A stretch of DNA of 64,000 nt from Collinsella sp. GTDB taxonomy: Bacteria > Actinomycetota > Coriobacteriia > Coriobacteriales > Coriobacteriaceae. The stretch lies in the NCBI GenBank assembly GCA_019414045.1, contig DXMW01000001.1, positions 42,299 to 106,298 of the forward strand. The letters are read 5' to 3'. The position numbers were made by a program, and so were the translations under genes. A model generated the notes under the pieces. It did not search any database. It saw only the letters and a program-made list of their open reading frames with translations, and was not told the origin of the DNA. Shown one piece after another: positions 45,781-53,506 of this stretch. Positions within the stretch are counted from its first letter, which is position 1. The number at the start of each line of letters is the position of its first letter.

Positions 45781-46512
45781 ATGGCAGACATGATCGAGAT
45801 CAAGCATCTCAACAAGTACTTTGGCGACCTGCATGTGCTCAAAGATATCAACCTCACCGTCAAGCGCGGCGAGAAGCTCGTAATGATCGGGCCTTCCGGC
45901 TCGGGTAAGTCGACGCTCATCCGCTGTGTCGATTATCTTGAGGAGCCCACGTCGGGCGAGGTCATCATCGACGGTACGCCGCTCACCAAAAAGAATCACC
46001 TGGAGATGGCTCGCAAGTATAGCTCCATGGTGTTTCAGCAGTTCAACCTGTATCCCAACATGACGGTGCTGGGCAACCTGACGCTCGCGCCCATCAAGCT
46101 GCAAAAGAAGAGCAAGGAGGAGGCGACCGAGATCGCCATTGCCGCGCTCAAGCGCGTCGGCATGGCGCATAAGGCCGGCGAGTATCCGCAGAATCTCTCG
46201 GGTGGTCAGCAGCAGCGCATCGCCATCGCCCGTGCCCTGTGCACCAAGCAGCCCATCATCCTGTTTGACGAGCCGACCTCGGCGCTCGACCCCGAGATGG
46301 TTCAAGAGGTTCTGGACGTTATGATTGAGCTCGCGCAGGAAGACATCACCATGATCTGCGTGACGCATGAGATGGGCTTTGCGCGCCAGGTGGCCGACCG
46401 CGTCATCTTTATGGAGGACGGCCGCATCCTGGAGGAGGGCACGCCCGAGCACTTCTTCGATAACCCCGAGAACCCGCGCTGCCGCGAGTTCCTGTCCAAG
46501 ATTCTGCACTAG
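45781..46512 (+). CDS. Polar amino-acid ABC transporter, ATP-binding protein
   Basis: A 243-residue ATPase of the GlnQ/HisP group that powers uptake of polar amino acids. Walker A GPSGSGKST, the Q-loop FQQFNLYPNMT, signature LSGGQQQR and Walker B ILFDEPTSALDPEMV are intact; the QEVLDVM and GFARQVADRV blocks are typical of this group. First gene of a four-gene operon with its binding protein and two permeases. A TACAAT at 45740-45745 may be the -10 box. Confidence 0.95.
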   Translation: MADMIEIKHLNKYFGDLHVLKDINLTVKRGEKLVMIGPSGSGKSTLIRCVDYLEEPTSGEVIIDGTPLTKKNHLEMARKYSSMVFQQFNLYPNMTVLGNLTLAPIKLQKKSKEEATEIAIAALKRVGMAHKAGEYPQNLSGGQQQRIAIARALCTKQPIILFDEPTSALDPEMVQEVLDVMIELAQEDITMICVTHEMGFARQVADRVIFMEDGRILEEGTPEHFFDNPENPRCREFLSKILH

Positions 46513-46520
46513 GCGCGGTG

Positions 46521-47396
46521 ATGGACATGACGGATATGACGAGGGCGGCCGTGTCGCGCCGTCACTTTTTGCAGCTGGCGGGCGCCGGCATGCTTGTGCT
46601 GACGGGGACCGCGCTTACCGGTTGCGGCAACTCCACCAGCGGCGAGGCCTCCGACAAGGGGTCCAAGCTTGCGGCCATCAAGTCGCGTGGCCATCTGAAT
46701 GCCGGCGTTAAGAAGGACGTTCCCGGCTATGGCTATTACGACACCGCCAAGGGCCGCTTTGAGGGCATGGAAGTCGATTTGTGCTACCAGATCGCCGCCG
46801 CCGTCTTTGGCGTGAGCTACAAGGAGGCCCGCGCCCAGGAGCTTGTCGAGTTTACCGACGTAACGCCCAAGACACGCGGCCCGCTGATCGATAACGGCCA
46901 ACTCGACGTGGTCGCGGCGACCTACACCATCACCGACGAGCGCAAGAAGAGCTGGGATTTCTCGACGCCGTACCGCACCGACTACGTGGGACTCATGGTC
47001 AAGAAGCGTTCGGGCTTTACCTCGATTGAGGACCTGGACGGCAAGGTTATTGGCGTGAGCCAGGGTGCTACCACGCAGGGCCTGATAGAGCAGATGATCA
47101 AGGACAACGGCTTTAGCTGCAAGCCCGAGTTTAGGGCCTTTAGCGGCTACCCCATCATCAAGAGTTCGCTCGACGCCGGCAATATCGACGTCTTTGCCAT
47201 GGACCGCTCCACGCTGGCCGGCTACATGAACGAGACTGTTGAGCTGCTGCAGCCCGAGGTCAAGTTTGGCGAGCAGGGCTACGGCGTGGCGACCAAGAAG
47301 GGCTGCGACCTTTCGGCCGTGGTCGATCAGGTGATTTGCGATCTCCTGGCCGATGGCTGGCTCGACCAAGAGGTCAAGACCTGGGGTCTTGTATAG
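46521..47396 (+). CDS. Amino-acid ABC transporter substrate-binding lipoprotein with Tat-like signal
   Basis: A 291-residue family 3 solute-binding protein. The N-terminus has SRRHFLQLAG, which fits the twin-arginine motif (S/T-RRxFLK), then a hydrophobic stretch and the lipobox LTGC, so it is probably a Tat-exported lipoprotein. The two-lobe binding domain shows GRFEGMEVDLCYQIAAAVFG, TYTITDERKKSWDFSTPY and GKVIGVSQGATTQGLIEQ. The ligand is likely glutamine, glutamate or a similar amino acid but cannot be fixed. ATG at 46521; a GTG directly before is possible. Confidence 0.92.
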   Translation: MDMTDMTRAAVSRRHFLQLAGAGMLVLTGTALTGCGNSTSGEASDKGSKLAAIKSRGHLNAGVKKDVPGYGYYDTAKGRFEGMEVDLCYQIAAAVFGVSYKEARAQELVEFTDVTPKTRGPLIDNGQLDVVAATYTITDERKKSWDFSTPYRTDYVGLMVKKRSGFTSIEDLDGKVIGVSQGATTQGLIEQMIKDNGFSCKPEFRAFSGYPIIKSSLDAGNIDVFAMDRSTLAGYMNETVELLQPEVKFGEQGYGVATKKGCDLSAVVDQVICDLLADGWLDQEVKTWGLV

Positions 47397-47421
47397 GCGC
47401 ATCGTCCAAGGAAGGAATCAA

Positions 47422-48168
47422 ATGCTCGAAGGATTATTTGACGCCGACCGTTGGTCGACGACATTTCAAAACATGGGGCCCTTCTGGGAGGGCTTTGGTG
47501 TGACGCTGCAGGTGGTCGTTGCCGGTCTGCTGCTGTCGCTGGTGCTGGGCACGCTGCTGGGCGTGTTCTCTACCACCCGTTCGCGCGTGCTGCGCGCCAT
47601 AAGCCGCGTGTACGTGGAGTTTTACCAGAACACCCCGTTGCCCGTGCAGGTGCTCTTTATGTACATGGCTGGTCCGCAGTTTTTGCAGGCCATAACCGGT
47701 GCCGGCCAGCCGGTGCGCATCGCGCCGTTCGTGCTGGGCTTCTTGGGCGTGGGCCTGTATCACGCGGCCTACATCTCGGAGGTCATCCGCACCGGTATCG
47801 AGGCCGTTCCGCGTGGTCAGATGGAGGCGGCGCAGAGCCAGGGCTTCACCCGTGCGCAGGCCTACTGGTACATCGTGCTGCCCCAGACGTTCAAGATCAT
47901 CCTGCCGCCGCTGTGCAACCAGGCGCTCAACCTGGTCAAGAACACGTCGGTGCTGGCACTTGTGGCCGGCGGCGACCTTATGTACCGCTCCGACAACTTT
48001 GTGAGTCTGTACGGTTACCTGCAGGGATACATCGTCTGCTGCCTTATGTACTTCATCATCTGCTTTCCGCTCGCCATGCTGGTGCAGTGGCTCGAGCGCC
48101 GCTCCAAGGAGCGTCCGCGTGGCGTGAGCCTGGCCGAGCTGGGGCTCGACAACGTAGAGGAGGCCTAG
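47422..48168 (+). CDS. Amino-acid ABC transporter permease 1
   Basis: A 248-residue HisM/GlnP-type permease with about five membrane helices. GFGVTLQVVVAGLLLSLVLGTLLGVF, YVEFYQNTPLPVQVLFMYM and the cytoplasmic EAA-like loop GQMEAAQSQGFTRAQAYWYIVLPQ, which docks on the ATPase, are all present. The ATG at 47422 follows AAGGAAGG. The next gene begins three bases after its stop. Confidence 0.94.
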   Translation: MLEGLFDADRWSTTFQNMGPFWEGFGVTLQVVVAGLLLSLVLGTLLGVFSTTRSRVLRAISRVYVEFYQNTPLPVQVLFMYMAGPQFLQAITGAGQPVRIAPFVLGFLGVGLYHAAYISEVIRTGIEAVPRGQMEAAQSQGFTRAQAYWYIVLPQTFKIILPPLCNQALNLVKNTSVLALVAGGDLMYRSDNFVSLYGYLQGYIVCCLMYFIICFPLAMLVQWLERRSKERPRGVSLAELGLDNVEEA

Positions 48169-48171
48169 CGC

Positions 48172-48810
48172 ATGGAAATCTTCAACGCGACCAACCTGCT
48201 CTACATTTGGGGCGGCTTTGTTAAGACAATCGAGATCTCGGCGCTGTCGATCTTTTTCTCGCTCATCTTTGGCACGGTGCTGGCGCTTGTTAAAAGCTAT
48301 GCGCCCCGCCCGTTCCGTATTCTGGTGAGCGCCTATATCGAGCTGTTCCGTTGCACGCCGAACCTGCTGTGGATCCTGTTTATCTACTTTACGGTGCAGG
48401 GTTTGGACATTGTGATTTCGACCATCGCCTTTACGCTGTTTACCAGCGCTGTTATGGCCGAGATTGTACGCGGCGGCCTCAACTCGATTCCGCGCGGCCA
48501 GTTTGAGGCAGCGCAGAGCCAGGGCTTTGGCTTCTTTGCCACCATGCGCTGCATCATTCTGCCGCAGACGTTTAAGACGATCATCCCGGCGCTGTTTAGC
48601 CAGTGCACGACCGTCATCAAGGACAGCTCGTATCTTTCGGGCATTAACGTGGCCGAGCTCATGTACACGGCAAACGTCGTGATGGCCCACGCGATCGATC
48701 TGTCGCAGGTGCTTATGCTCTACGGCCTGGTGTTTGCGATGTACTTTGTGCTCAACTTTGGTATCTCGTTGCTGGTCCGCGCATATCAGAGGCGAATGGT
48801 GGCAGCGTAG
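48172..48810 (+). CDS. Amino-acid ABC transporter permease 2
   Basis: A 212-residue second permease of the same family, forming a heterodimer with the one upstream. It shows GFVKTIEISALSIFFSLIFGTVLAL, YIELFRCTPNLLWILFIYF and the docking loop GQFEAAQSQGFGFFATMRCIILPQ. It lies three bases after the first permease, so translation is probably coupled. Confidence 0.94.
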   Translation: MEIFNATNLLYIWGGFVKTIEISALSIFFSLIFGTVLALVKSYAPRPFRILVSAYIELFRCTPNLLWILFIYFTVQGLDIVISTIAFTLFTSAVMAEIVRGGLNSIPRGQFEAAQSQGFGFFATMRCIILPQTFKTIIPALFSQCTTVIKDSSYLSGINVAELMYTANVVMAHAIDLSQVLMLYGLVFAMYFVLNFGISLLVRAYQRRMVAA

Positions 48811-48812
48811 AA

Positions 48813-48842
48813 TGTGGCAAAGGGACAGCCCCTTTGTCACAT
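48813..48842. repeat. GGGACAG-family hairpin repeat with stem TGTGGCAAAGG
   Basis: TGTGGCAAAGG pairs with CCTTTGTCACA (one mismatch) around GACAGCC. It lies between the second permease and the kinase-like gene, inside what may be one transcript. Confidence 0.7.
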
Positions 48843-48858
48843 AGAGAAAGGAATCGCG

Positions 48859-49482
48859 ATGAGCGATCTGGAGAACAAGAAGAGTCCTGTGGTCATTACC
48901 ATCGCGCGCGACTTTGGTGCCGAGGGCCACGAGATCGGACGCATCCTCGCCAACGAGTTGGGGATTCCGCTGTACGACAACGAGCTGCTGGTGCGTGCGT
49001 CGCTGCGCGCGGGCGAGTCGCTCGACAAGATGGCTGCCTACGACGAGCGCCTGGCCGTGGAGAATATGGCGTTTCTGCCCGACCGCTACGATGCACGTTC
49101 GTACTCGGACAAGTTGTTCCAAAAGATGAGCCAGGTGATTTTGGATCTGGGCGAGACCGAGAGCTGCATTATCGAAGGCCGTCTGTCCGATTACCTGCTG
49201 CGTAACAATCCCAACCACATTGCCGTGTTGGTGACCGCACCCTTTGAGGACCGCGTCGAGATCGTGCGCAAGAAGCGCGGCCTTAACAAAAAGAAGGGCG
49301 CCAAGCTGGTCAAGCAGCAGCAGAAGGCGCGCGAGGCGTTCTATAAGCGCTACAGCGCCGGAAAGTGGAAGATGACGAGTGGCAAGGACATCGTCGTCAA
49401 CCGCGCCAAGCTGGGCCGCGAGGGCTGCAAAGATGTCATCGCCGCTGCCTACCGCTACAAGGTAGCGCAGCTCGAAGGCTAG
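48859..49482 (+). CDS. Cytidylate kinase-like family protein
   Basis: A 207-residue protein of the cytidylate-kinase-like family (PF13189). The N-terminal VVITIARDFGAEGHEIGRILANELGIPLYD replaces a classical P-loop with ARDFGAEGHEIG. CIIEGRLSDYLLR and VLVTAPFEDRVEIV follow, and a Lys-rich helix (KKRGLNKKKGAKLVKQQQKARE) resembles the kinase lid. The substrate is not known. The ATG follows AAAGGA. It may be co-transcribed with the amino-acid transporter. Confidence 0.85.
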   Translation: MSDLENKKSPVVITIARDFGAEGHEIGRILANELGIPLYDNELLVRASLRAGESLDKMAAYDERLAVENMAFLPDRYDARSYSDKLFQKMSQVILDLGETESCIIEGRLSDYLLRNNPNHIAVLVTAPFEDRVEIVRKKRGLNKKKGAKLVKQQQKAREAFYKRYSAGKWKMTSGKDIVVNRAKLGREGCKDVIAAAYRYKVAQLEG

Positions 49483-49491
49483 CCGATCAAT

Positions 49492-49528
49492 AACCACCAC
49501 AAAGGGGACAGGCACCTTTGTGATGGTT
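49492..49528. repeat. GGGGACAG-family hairpin repeat
   Basis: AACCACCACAAAGG (49492-49505) pairs with CCTTTGTGATGGTT (49515-49528, one mismatch) around GGACAGGCA. It lies between convergent genes; TTTTTG after it may allow weak termination. Confidence 0.8.
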
Positions 49529-49534
49529 TTTGTT

Positions 49535-50941
49535 TTAGGCCGAGGGGAAGGCTTTGGTGAGACCGGCGCGCGTTTGCGTGTCGGTCTTTTGGTAGATAGA
49601 GCTCAGGTGGCGCTGCACCATGCGCATCGAGATACCGAGTTCCTCGGCAACCTGCTTGAGCGGGCGTTCATCCTGGGTCACGGCTATGAGCACGTCGACT
49701 TCGCGCGGGGTGAGAGCGTGGTTGGCGATGAAGGCCTGGCGTTGCTCCTCGATGGTGGGGGCGGCGAGTGCTTTCTCGGCTCGTTGCTGGTGTTCGCGCT
49801 CCTGCTCGGTTTGGGGTAGGCGGAACAGGCCCGCGGCTACAAACGCCACACTCGCCGCCACAAGCAGCATGAGCGCGCTGATCATGATGAGGGCGACATT
49901 GCCCGAGGTCACAAGTGCCAGCGAGATGCCCGACGTGGTGAACGCACATACGTTGTTGGCTGCGCGGCCCATGCCAGCCCACAGTGCGGGCGTATGCATG
50001 CGCGGCGCCAGCTGCGTAAACGTGGCGGTAAAGAACGTGACAAAAAAGCCCGAGCTCAGGTAAAAGACGACAAGGCCCAAGTTGGGGTCGGCGCCGGCTT
50101 CCACGGCCAAGATCGAGATGGTGGAAAGTGCCGTGACGCCGAGCATGATGAGACCCATGTAGCGACGTTCGGCAAGATCAAAGATAAGACCGGCGGCAAG
50201 GCCGCTTGCAGCCAAAAAGAGGCGCGGCCAGGTCTGCACGGCAATGGTGCCGTGGGCGTTGGAGAGTGTGACCACGTTGTCGAGGGTGGAGAACAGACAG
50301 GCAAGAATCATGACGAGCGCGATGCTCCAGCATGCCTGTTTGGCGAGGGCATGAGAGGACTCAGCAAAGGGATTGATGGCGGGGCTGGAGCTCTCGGCAG
50401 CTTTTTGGGGAACGACGCTGAGGGCGGATATGGCGATAGTCGCTGCGCCAAGGACGATGAGCTCTGCGATACCGCCGCAATTGAGCAGGTTGACGGCGAA
50501 CTGCATCAGGATGCCCGCGGCATAGGCTGCTCCCGCACCGGTGGCGAGCTTGGGATCGTCTTGAAACGCCAGTGAAAAGGCGTGGTGCGCAGCGGCGCCC
50601 AGCAGGCCGAGTCCAAAGAATGCCACGCAGCCCAGAATCTCGAGCGCAAGCGGGTCCGTGGGGGATTGAATTTGGGTTAGACCCACGATGACGATAGGGA
50701 CGGCGGCGGCGTTGACGGCTGCCAGTGAGTGGCCCTTGCGCTGTGCGAGCCCGAGCAGCGGCGCGTATCCGATAAAGCCGAGCACGCTCGCACCCAGAAT
50801 AAAGCCCTGTGCGATTACAACGCGTTCGGCACCGGCGAGCAGCCCGACGTTGACGTCGAAGCGAAACTCGGCGGCAAGGAAGGCGAAGGTGAAGAGCGCG
50901 AGTGCCAGAAGCGCGTTGATTTTAGACCTGCTCAGGTTCAA
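49535..50941 (-). CDS. Membrane-embedded LuxR-family regulator (12 helices plus HTH)
   Basis: A 468-residue protein with about 12 membrane helices in residues ~8-375, laid out like an MFS permease, followed by a linker and a LuxR-type helix-turn-helix at ~405-465 (LTPREVDVLIAVTQDERPLKQVAEELGISMRMVQRHLSSIYQKT). Such fusions are expanded in Coriobacteriia and are thought to sense small molecules at the membrane; ligands are mostly unknown. The start is a TTG at 50941, six bases after AAAGGA. It is divergent from the first LAxTG protein gene and may control it (inference). Confidence 0.9.
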   Translation of the reverse strand: MNLSRSKINALLALALFTFAFLAAEFRFDVNVGLLAGAERVVIAQGFILGASVLGFIGYAPLLGLAQRKGHSLAAVNAAAVPIVIVGLTQIQSPTDPLALEILGCVAFFGLGLLGAAAHHAFSLAFQDDPKLATGAGAAYAAGILMQFAVNLLNCGGIAELIVLGAATIAISALSVVPQKAAESSSPAINPFAESSHALAKQACWSIALVMILACLFSTLDNVVTLSNAHGTIAVQTWPRLFLAASGLAAGLIFDLAERRYMGLIMLGVTALSTISILAVEAGADPNLGLVVFYLSSGFFVTFFTATFTQLAPRMHTPALWAGMGRAANNVCAFTTSGISLALVTSGNVALIMISALMLLVAASVAFVAAGLFRLPQTEQEREHQQRAEKALAAPTIEEQRQAFIANHALTPREVDVLIAVTQDERPLKQVAEELGISMRMVQRHLSSIYQKTDTQTRAGLTKAFPSA

Positions 50942-51033
50942 GGACGGTCCTTTGGGTGGACGAATAATCGTGTCCTCGATTGTAGCGTTCCCGGGACGAG
51001 TGTGGCGATGGCGAAATCATATTGAATTAAACC

Positions 51034-51071
51034 GCAGGTAGAGGCCTAGGTTCACATCTACGAACCTAGGC
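51034..51071 (+). promoter_or_regulatory. GCAGGTAGA leader hairpin, copy 1
   Basis: GCAGGTAGA (51034-51042) is followed by a perfect 10-bp stem (51044-51053 with 51062-51071) and eight-base loop. A copy with a different stem precedes the next surface protein gene (53406-53446). It lies about 95 bases before the 667-residue protein gene. Confidence 0.6.
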
Positions 51072-51106
51072 ATATGGAGTTATTTGGCACATCTTGGTGG
51101 TACAGG

Positions 51107-51140
51107 ACCACCACAAAGGGGACAGGCACATCTTGGTGGT
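51107..51140. repeat. GGGGACAG-family hairpin repeat
   Basis: ACCACCACAA and TTGGTGGT pair around AGGGGACAGGCACATC. It is 27 bases before the surface protein start and ACCACC also pairs with a nearby upstream GGTGGT. Confidence 0.75.
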
Positions 51141-51166
51141 ATGTCCCTGCGACCAAGGAGGCCGTT

Positions 51167-53170
51167 ATGTACGGAAGCCACTTTGACAAGCAAACCCAAC
51201 GCGAGCGTACCTGCTCGCTGGTTCACGGTACCTGGCGTTGTGTGGGTGCCAAAATCGCTTGCGCTGGTGCGTGTGCGCTTATGGTCGGCCAGCTGCTGCT
51301 GCCGAGCGTGGCTCTGGCGACGGAATGCGCCGATCCCGCCGCCGGGACGGATGAGGTTGCCGCGGCTCCGGTGACGCCGACGGTTGCGGAGGATACGGCT
51401 GCAACGACCGCACCAGCTGCTTCGACCGCGCCTGCAACCGATGCTGCTCCGGCGGCGCAAGCCACCGTTGAGCCTCAGCAGACAATCCCAGCCGATGCCG
51501 CCAATGAGTCTAGCGGTGCTGCGCTCGCTGGGCAAAACGCTTCTGGCGACGACAACGCCGCCATGCCGGCGAGCAACGCCATCATGCCCTGCGGTGTGAC
51601 CGATGTTGTTGGCGGCAGCGACGTTAGGATCAATACGACCGTGGTTCCCCGCTACACGGACTGCGCGCTTCCGAGCAATGTCACACTCGAAAAGGGCCAG
51701 TCGTATACCTATGATTTTCCCGATGTTGAGGGCGGCATTCCAGAAACGCTTGCGAGCGAAGTCGTCGAGGTTAAGTACTACAGGGCCGATGCCGCTTCGG
51801 GCACTCTGGTCGAAGTTCAGGATGCGTCCATGTCCGACGTGACGGCTCGCTTCGAACCCGTTGGCAATCACATGAGGCTGACGCTGACCTTTACGGGTGG
51901 CGCGGCAGGCGGCTCGTATCGACTCACGCGCAATGAGGCTCTCTATATTGGCACGGCACTGGAGTATACCGGAACTGACTATGAAGGCAGCTCGACTATC
52001 CTCAACGAAACCAGGTACGATTATTACCTCCGCTACGTCATCAATAGCGAAATTACGCTCGTTGCGTCAGAAAACGAAGCCCTCCATAACCTGGACGTCA
52101 ACGACGTGAAGACCGACTACGCGCCCGGCGAGGCGCCACGCGCGACCGCGACGATCCCCGCTGCCGATGCCGACAAGTACGAGATCGCCTACGAGTGCTG
52201 GGAGGAAATGGAGCTCGATATGGAATCCGGGGAGTCGGTACCCGTTGCCTTCTGGTATTCCGACCCCGCCAAGTATCCGACGGGCGCGAGGAGGATCGAA
52301 CACTTCGAAGAGGGCAAGTTCTACATGTATTCCGTCGAGCTGAGGCTCAAGGGCGACAATACCGTGGGCAATGACTGCATGATGTACGTCAACGGCCATT
52401 GGACGCACCACATCAAGACCGTCAGCGGCGTCTTCGCGCCAAACGCTGACAATATGCTGTGCGAGCAGCCGATCGACGAATGGCGGGCCATCGACGTTAT
52501 CGAGATCAACGGCGCCACGACCACCTTCAAGGCGGGCGATAAGCCGGTCTTTACGGCGAATGTTCCGACGGGCTCCAACTCCCTTCCTCAGTGTGAGTAC
52601 TGGACGGGTAGCGACGGCAGCGAAGTGAACTCTCAGAAGTTCTGGGATCAGAACATCACGAATCACATCGACGTCTTTAAGCCCGGCGTGACCTATCGCT
52701 ACGGTATCTACCTCAAGTCCGCGCGCGGCTTCTACTTTACGCCCGACACCAAGCTGGTGATCAACGGCCAGGAGTGCGGCTACCAGGTCGCGGATAGCGT
52801 ATCCGATGAGGACAGCGGCTGGATCTACACCCTGTGGCTCAACACCGATCTGACCTTTACGCCCGAAGCCACGCCCGCTCCCGATCAGCAGCCTACGCCG
52901 GATCCCAAGCCGACGCCGCAGCCTGGGGTGAAGCCCGCGGCCAAGCCCGAGGTGAAGCCCGCGGTCAAGCCCGAGGTGAAGCCCGCGGTCAAGCCGGCCA
53001 CGACAACCGCCACGATCAAGACGGTTGAGAAAACCACGCAGGCCAAGAAGGGCGATGCTGTCCTGGCTACCACGGGGGATACCACCGCGATGACGGTCGC
53101 CGCCCTAGGCATCGCCGGCGCAACCGTAGCCGCCGTCGGCATCGCCGCGACCAAGCGCCGCAAGCGTTAG
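51167..53170 (+). CDS. LAxTG-anchored surface protein, 667 residues
   Basis: A secreted cell-wall protein of unknown function. A signal peptide covers ~1-50 (hydrophobic part around ACAGACALMVGQLLLPSVALA). Residues ~50-140 are Ala/Thr/Pro-rich and low complexity. From ~145 to ~575 the protein is beta-rich with no domain I recognise; two blocks near 335-360 and 445-470 (both with a FxAGDxP-like turn) may be repeated Ig-like modules. A Pro/Lys stalk with KPEVKPAVKP repeats precedes LATTG at 633-637, a helix and the KRRKR tail. The ATG at 51167 follows AAGGAGG. Its end is almost the same as that of the next protein. Confidence 0.85.
   Translation: MYGSHFDKQTQRERTCSLVHGTWRCVGAKIACAGACALMVGQLLLPSVALATECADPAAGTDEVAAAPVTPTVAEDTAATTAPAASTAPATDAAPAAQATVEPQQTIPADAANESSGAALAGQNASGDDNAAMPASNAIMPCGVTDVVGGSDVRINTTVVPRYTDCALPSNVTLEKGQSYTYDFPDVEGGIPETLASEVVEVKYYRADAASGTLVEVQDASMSDVTARFEPVGNHMRLTLTFTGGAAGGSYRLTRNEALYIGTALEYTGTDYEGSSTILNETRYDYYLRYVINSEITLVASENEALHNLDVNDVKTDYAPGEAPRATATIPAADADKYEIAYECWEEMELDMESGESVPVAFWYSDPAKYPTGARRIEHFEEGKFYMYSVELRLKGDNTVGNDCMMYVNGHWTHHIKTVSGVFAPNADNMLCEQPIDEWRAIDVIEINGATTTFKAGDKPVFTANVPTGSNSLPQCEYWTGSDGSEVNSQKFWDQNITNHIDVFKPGVTYRYGIYLKSARGFYFTPDTKLVINGQECGYQVADSVSDEDSGWIYTLWLNTDLTFTPEATPAPDQQPTPDPKPTPQPGVKPAAKPEVKPAVKPEVKPAVKPATTTATIKTVEKTTQAKKGDAVLATTGDTTAMTVAALGIAGATVAAVGIAATKRRKR
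52928..52999 (+). repeat. 24-bp tandem repeat, three units, in the Pro/Lys stalk
   Basis: Three units starting at 52928, 52952 and 52976, each encoding VKPA[A/V]KPE-like residues, differ at only a few bases. Copy number may vary between strains. Confidence 0.85.
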
Positions 53171-53206
53171 GTTTTGGTGGTGGCGCCTATCCTCGGCTTT
53201 TACAAA

Positions 53207-53344
53207 ATCTCAATCTGTAACACCAAGCCAGATATTTGGGCTTCAGGTGTTACAGATTGAGATGAACTGTTCGGCTGCCAACCTAACGTCTCGATCTGTA
53301 ACACGTAGCGAGGAATTTGGCCTCTAACTGTTACAGATTGAGAC
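53207..53344. repeat. Two TGTTACAGATTGAGA inverted-repeat units
   Basis: Unit 1 (53207-53263) has 18-bp arms (ATCTCAATCTGTAACACC and its complement). Unit 2 (53288-53344) has arms starting GTCTCGATCTGTAACA. Loops differ (about 21-25 bases). Three related units follow the next surface gene at 60182-60398. No gene is seen in the 53171-53506 gap. Confidence 0.8.
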
Positions 53345-53365
53345 AAACTGGCCGGCCGAGTCCAG

Positions 53366-53402
53366 AACCACCGCAAAGGTGCCTGTCCCCTTTGCGGTGG
53401 TT
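53366..53402. repeat. GGGGACAG-family hairpin repeat
   Basis: Perfect 14-bp arms AACCACCGCAAAGG (53366-53379) and complement (53389-53402) around TGCCTGTCC, the core on the other strand. Confidence 0.85.
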
Positions 53403-53405
53403 TGC

Positions 53406-53446
53406 GCAGGTAGAACGGTAGGTTCGTATATATGAACCTACCGTTC
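53406..53446 (+). promoter_or_regulatory. GCAGGTAGA leader hairpin, copy 2
   Basis: GCAGGTAGA (53406-53414) leads into a perfect 13-bp stem (53413-53425 with 53434-53446) with an eight-base loop GTATATAT. GCTTTGTTTTTGG follows, so this copy could act as a terminator or attenuator. It is 60 bases before the giant surface protein gene. Confidence 0.6.
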
Positions 53447-53506
53447 GCTTTGTTTTTGGACGACGATTACGCTGGATGACTTTTGGTTTGCAAGAAAGGA
53501 ACGACC

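Noticed and set aside
53207..53402. CRISPR-like array after the first LAxTG gene
   Set aside because: The repeated sequences are inverted pairs forming hairpins, not regularly spaced direct repeats, there are too few, and no cas genes are present.
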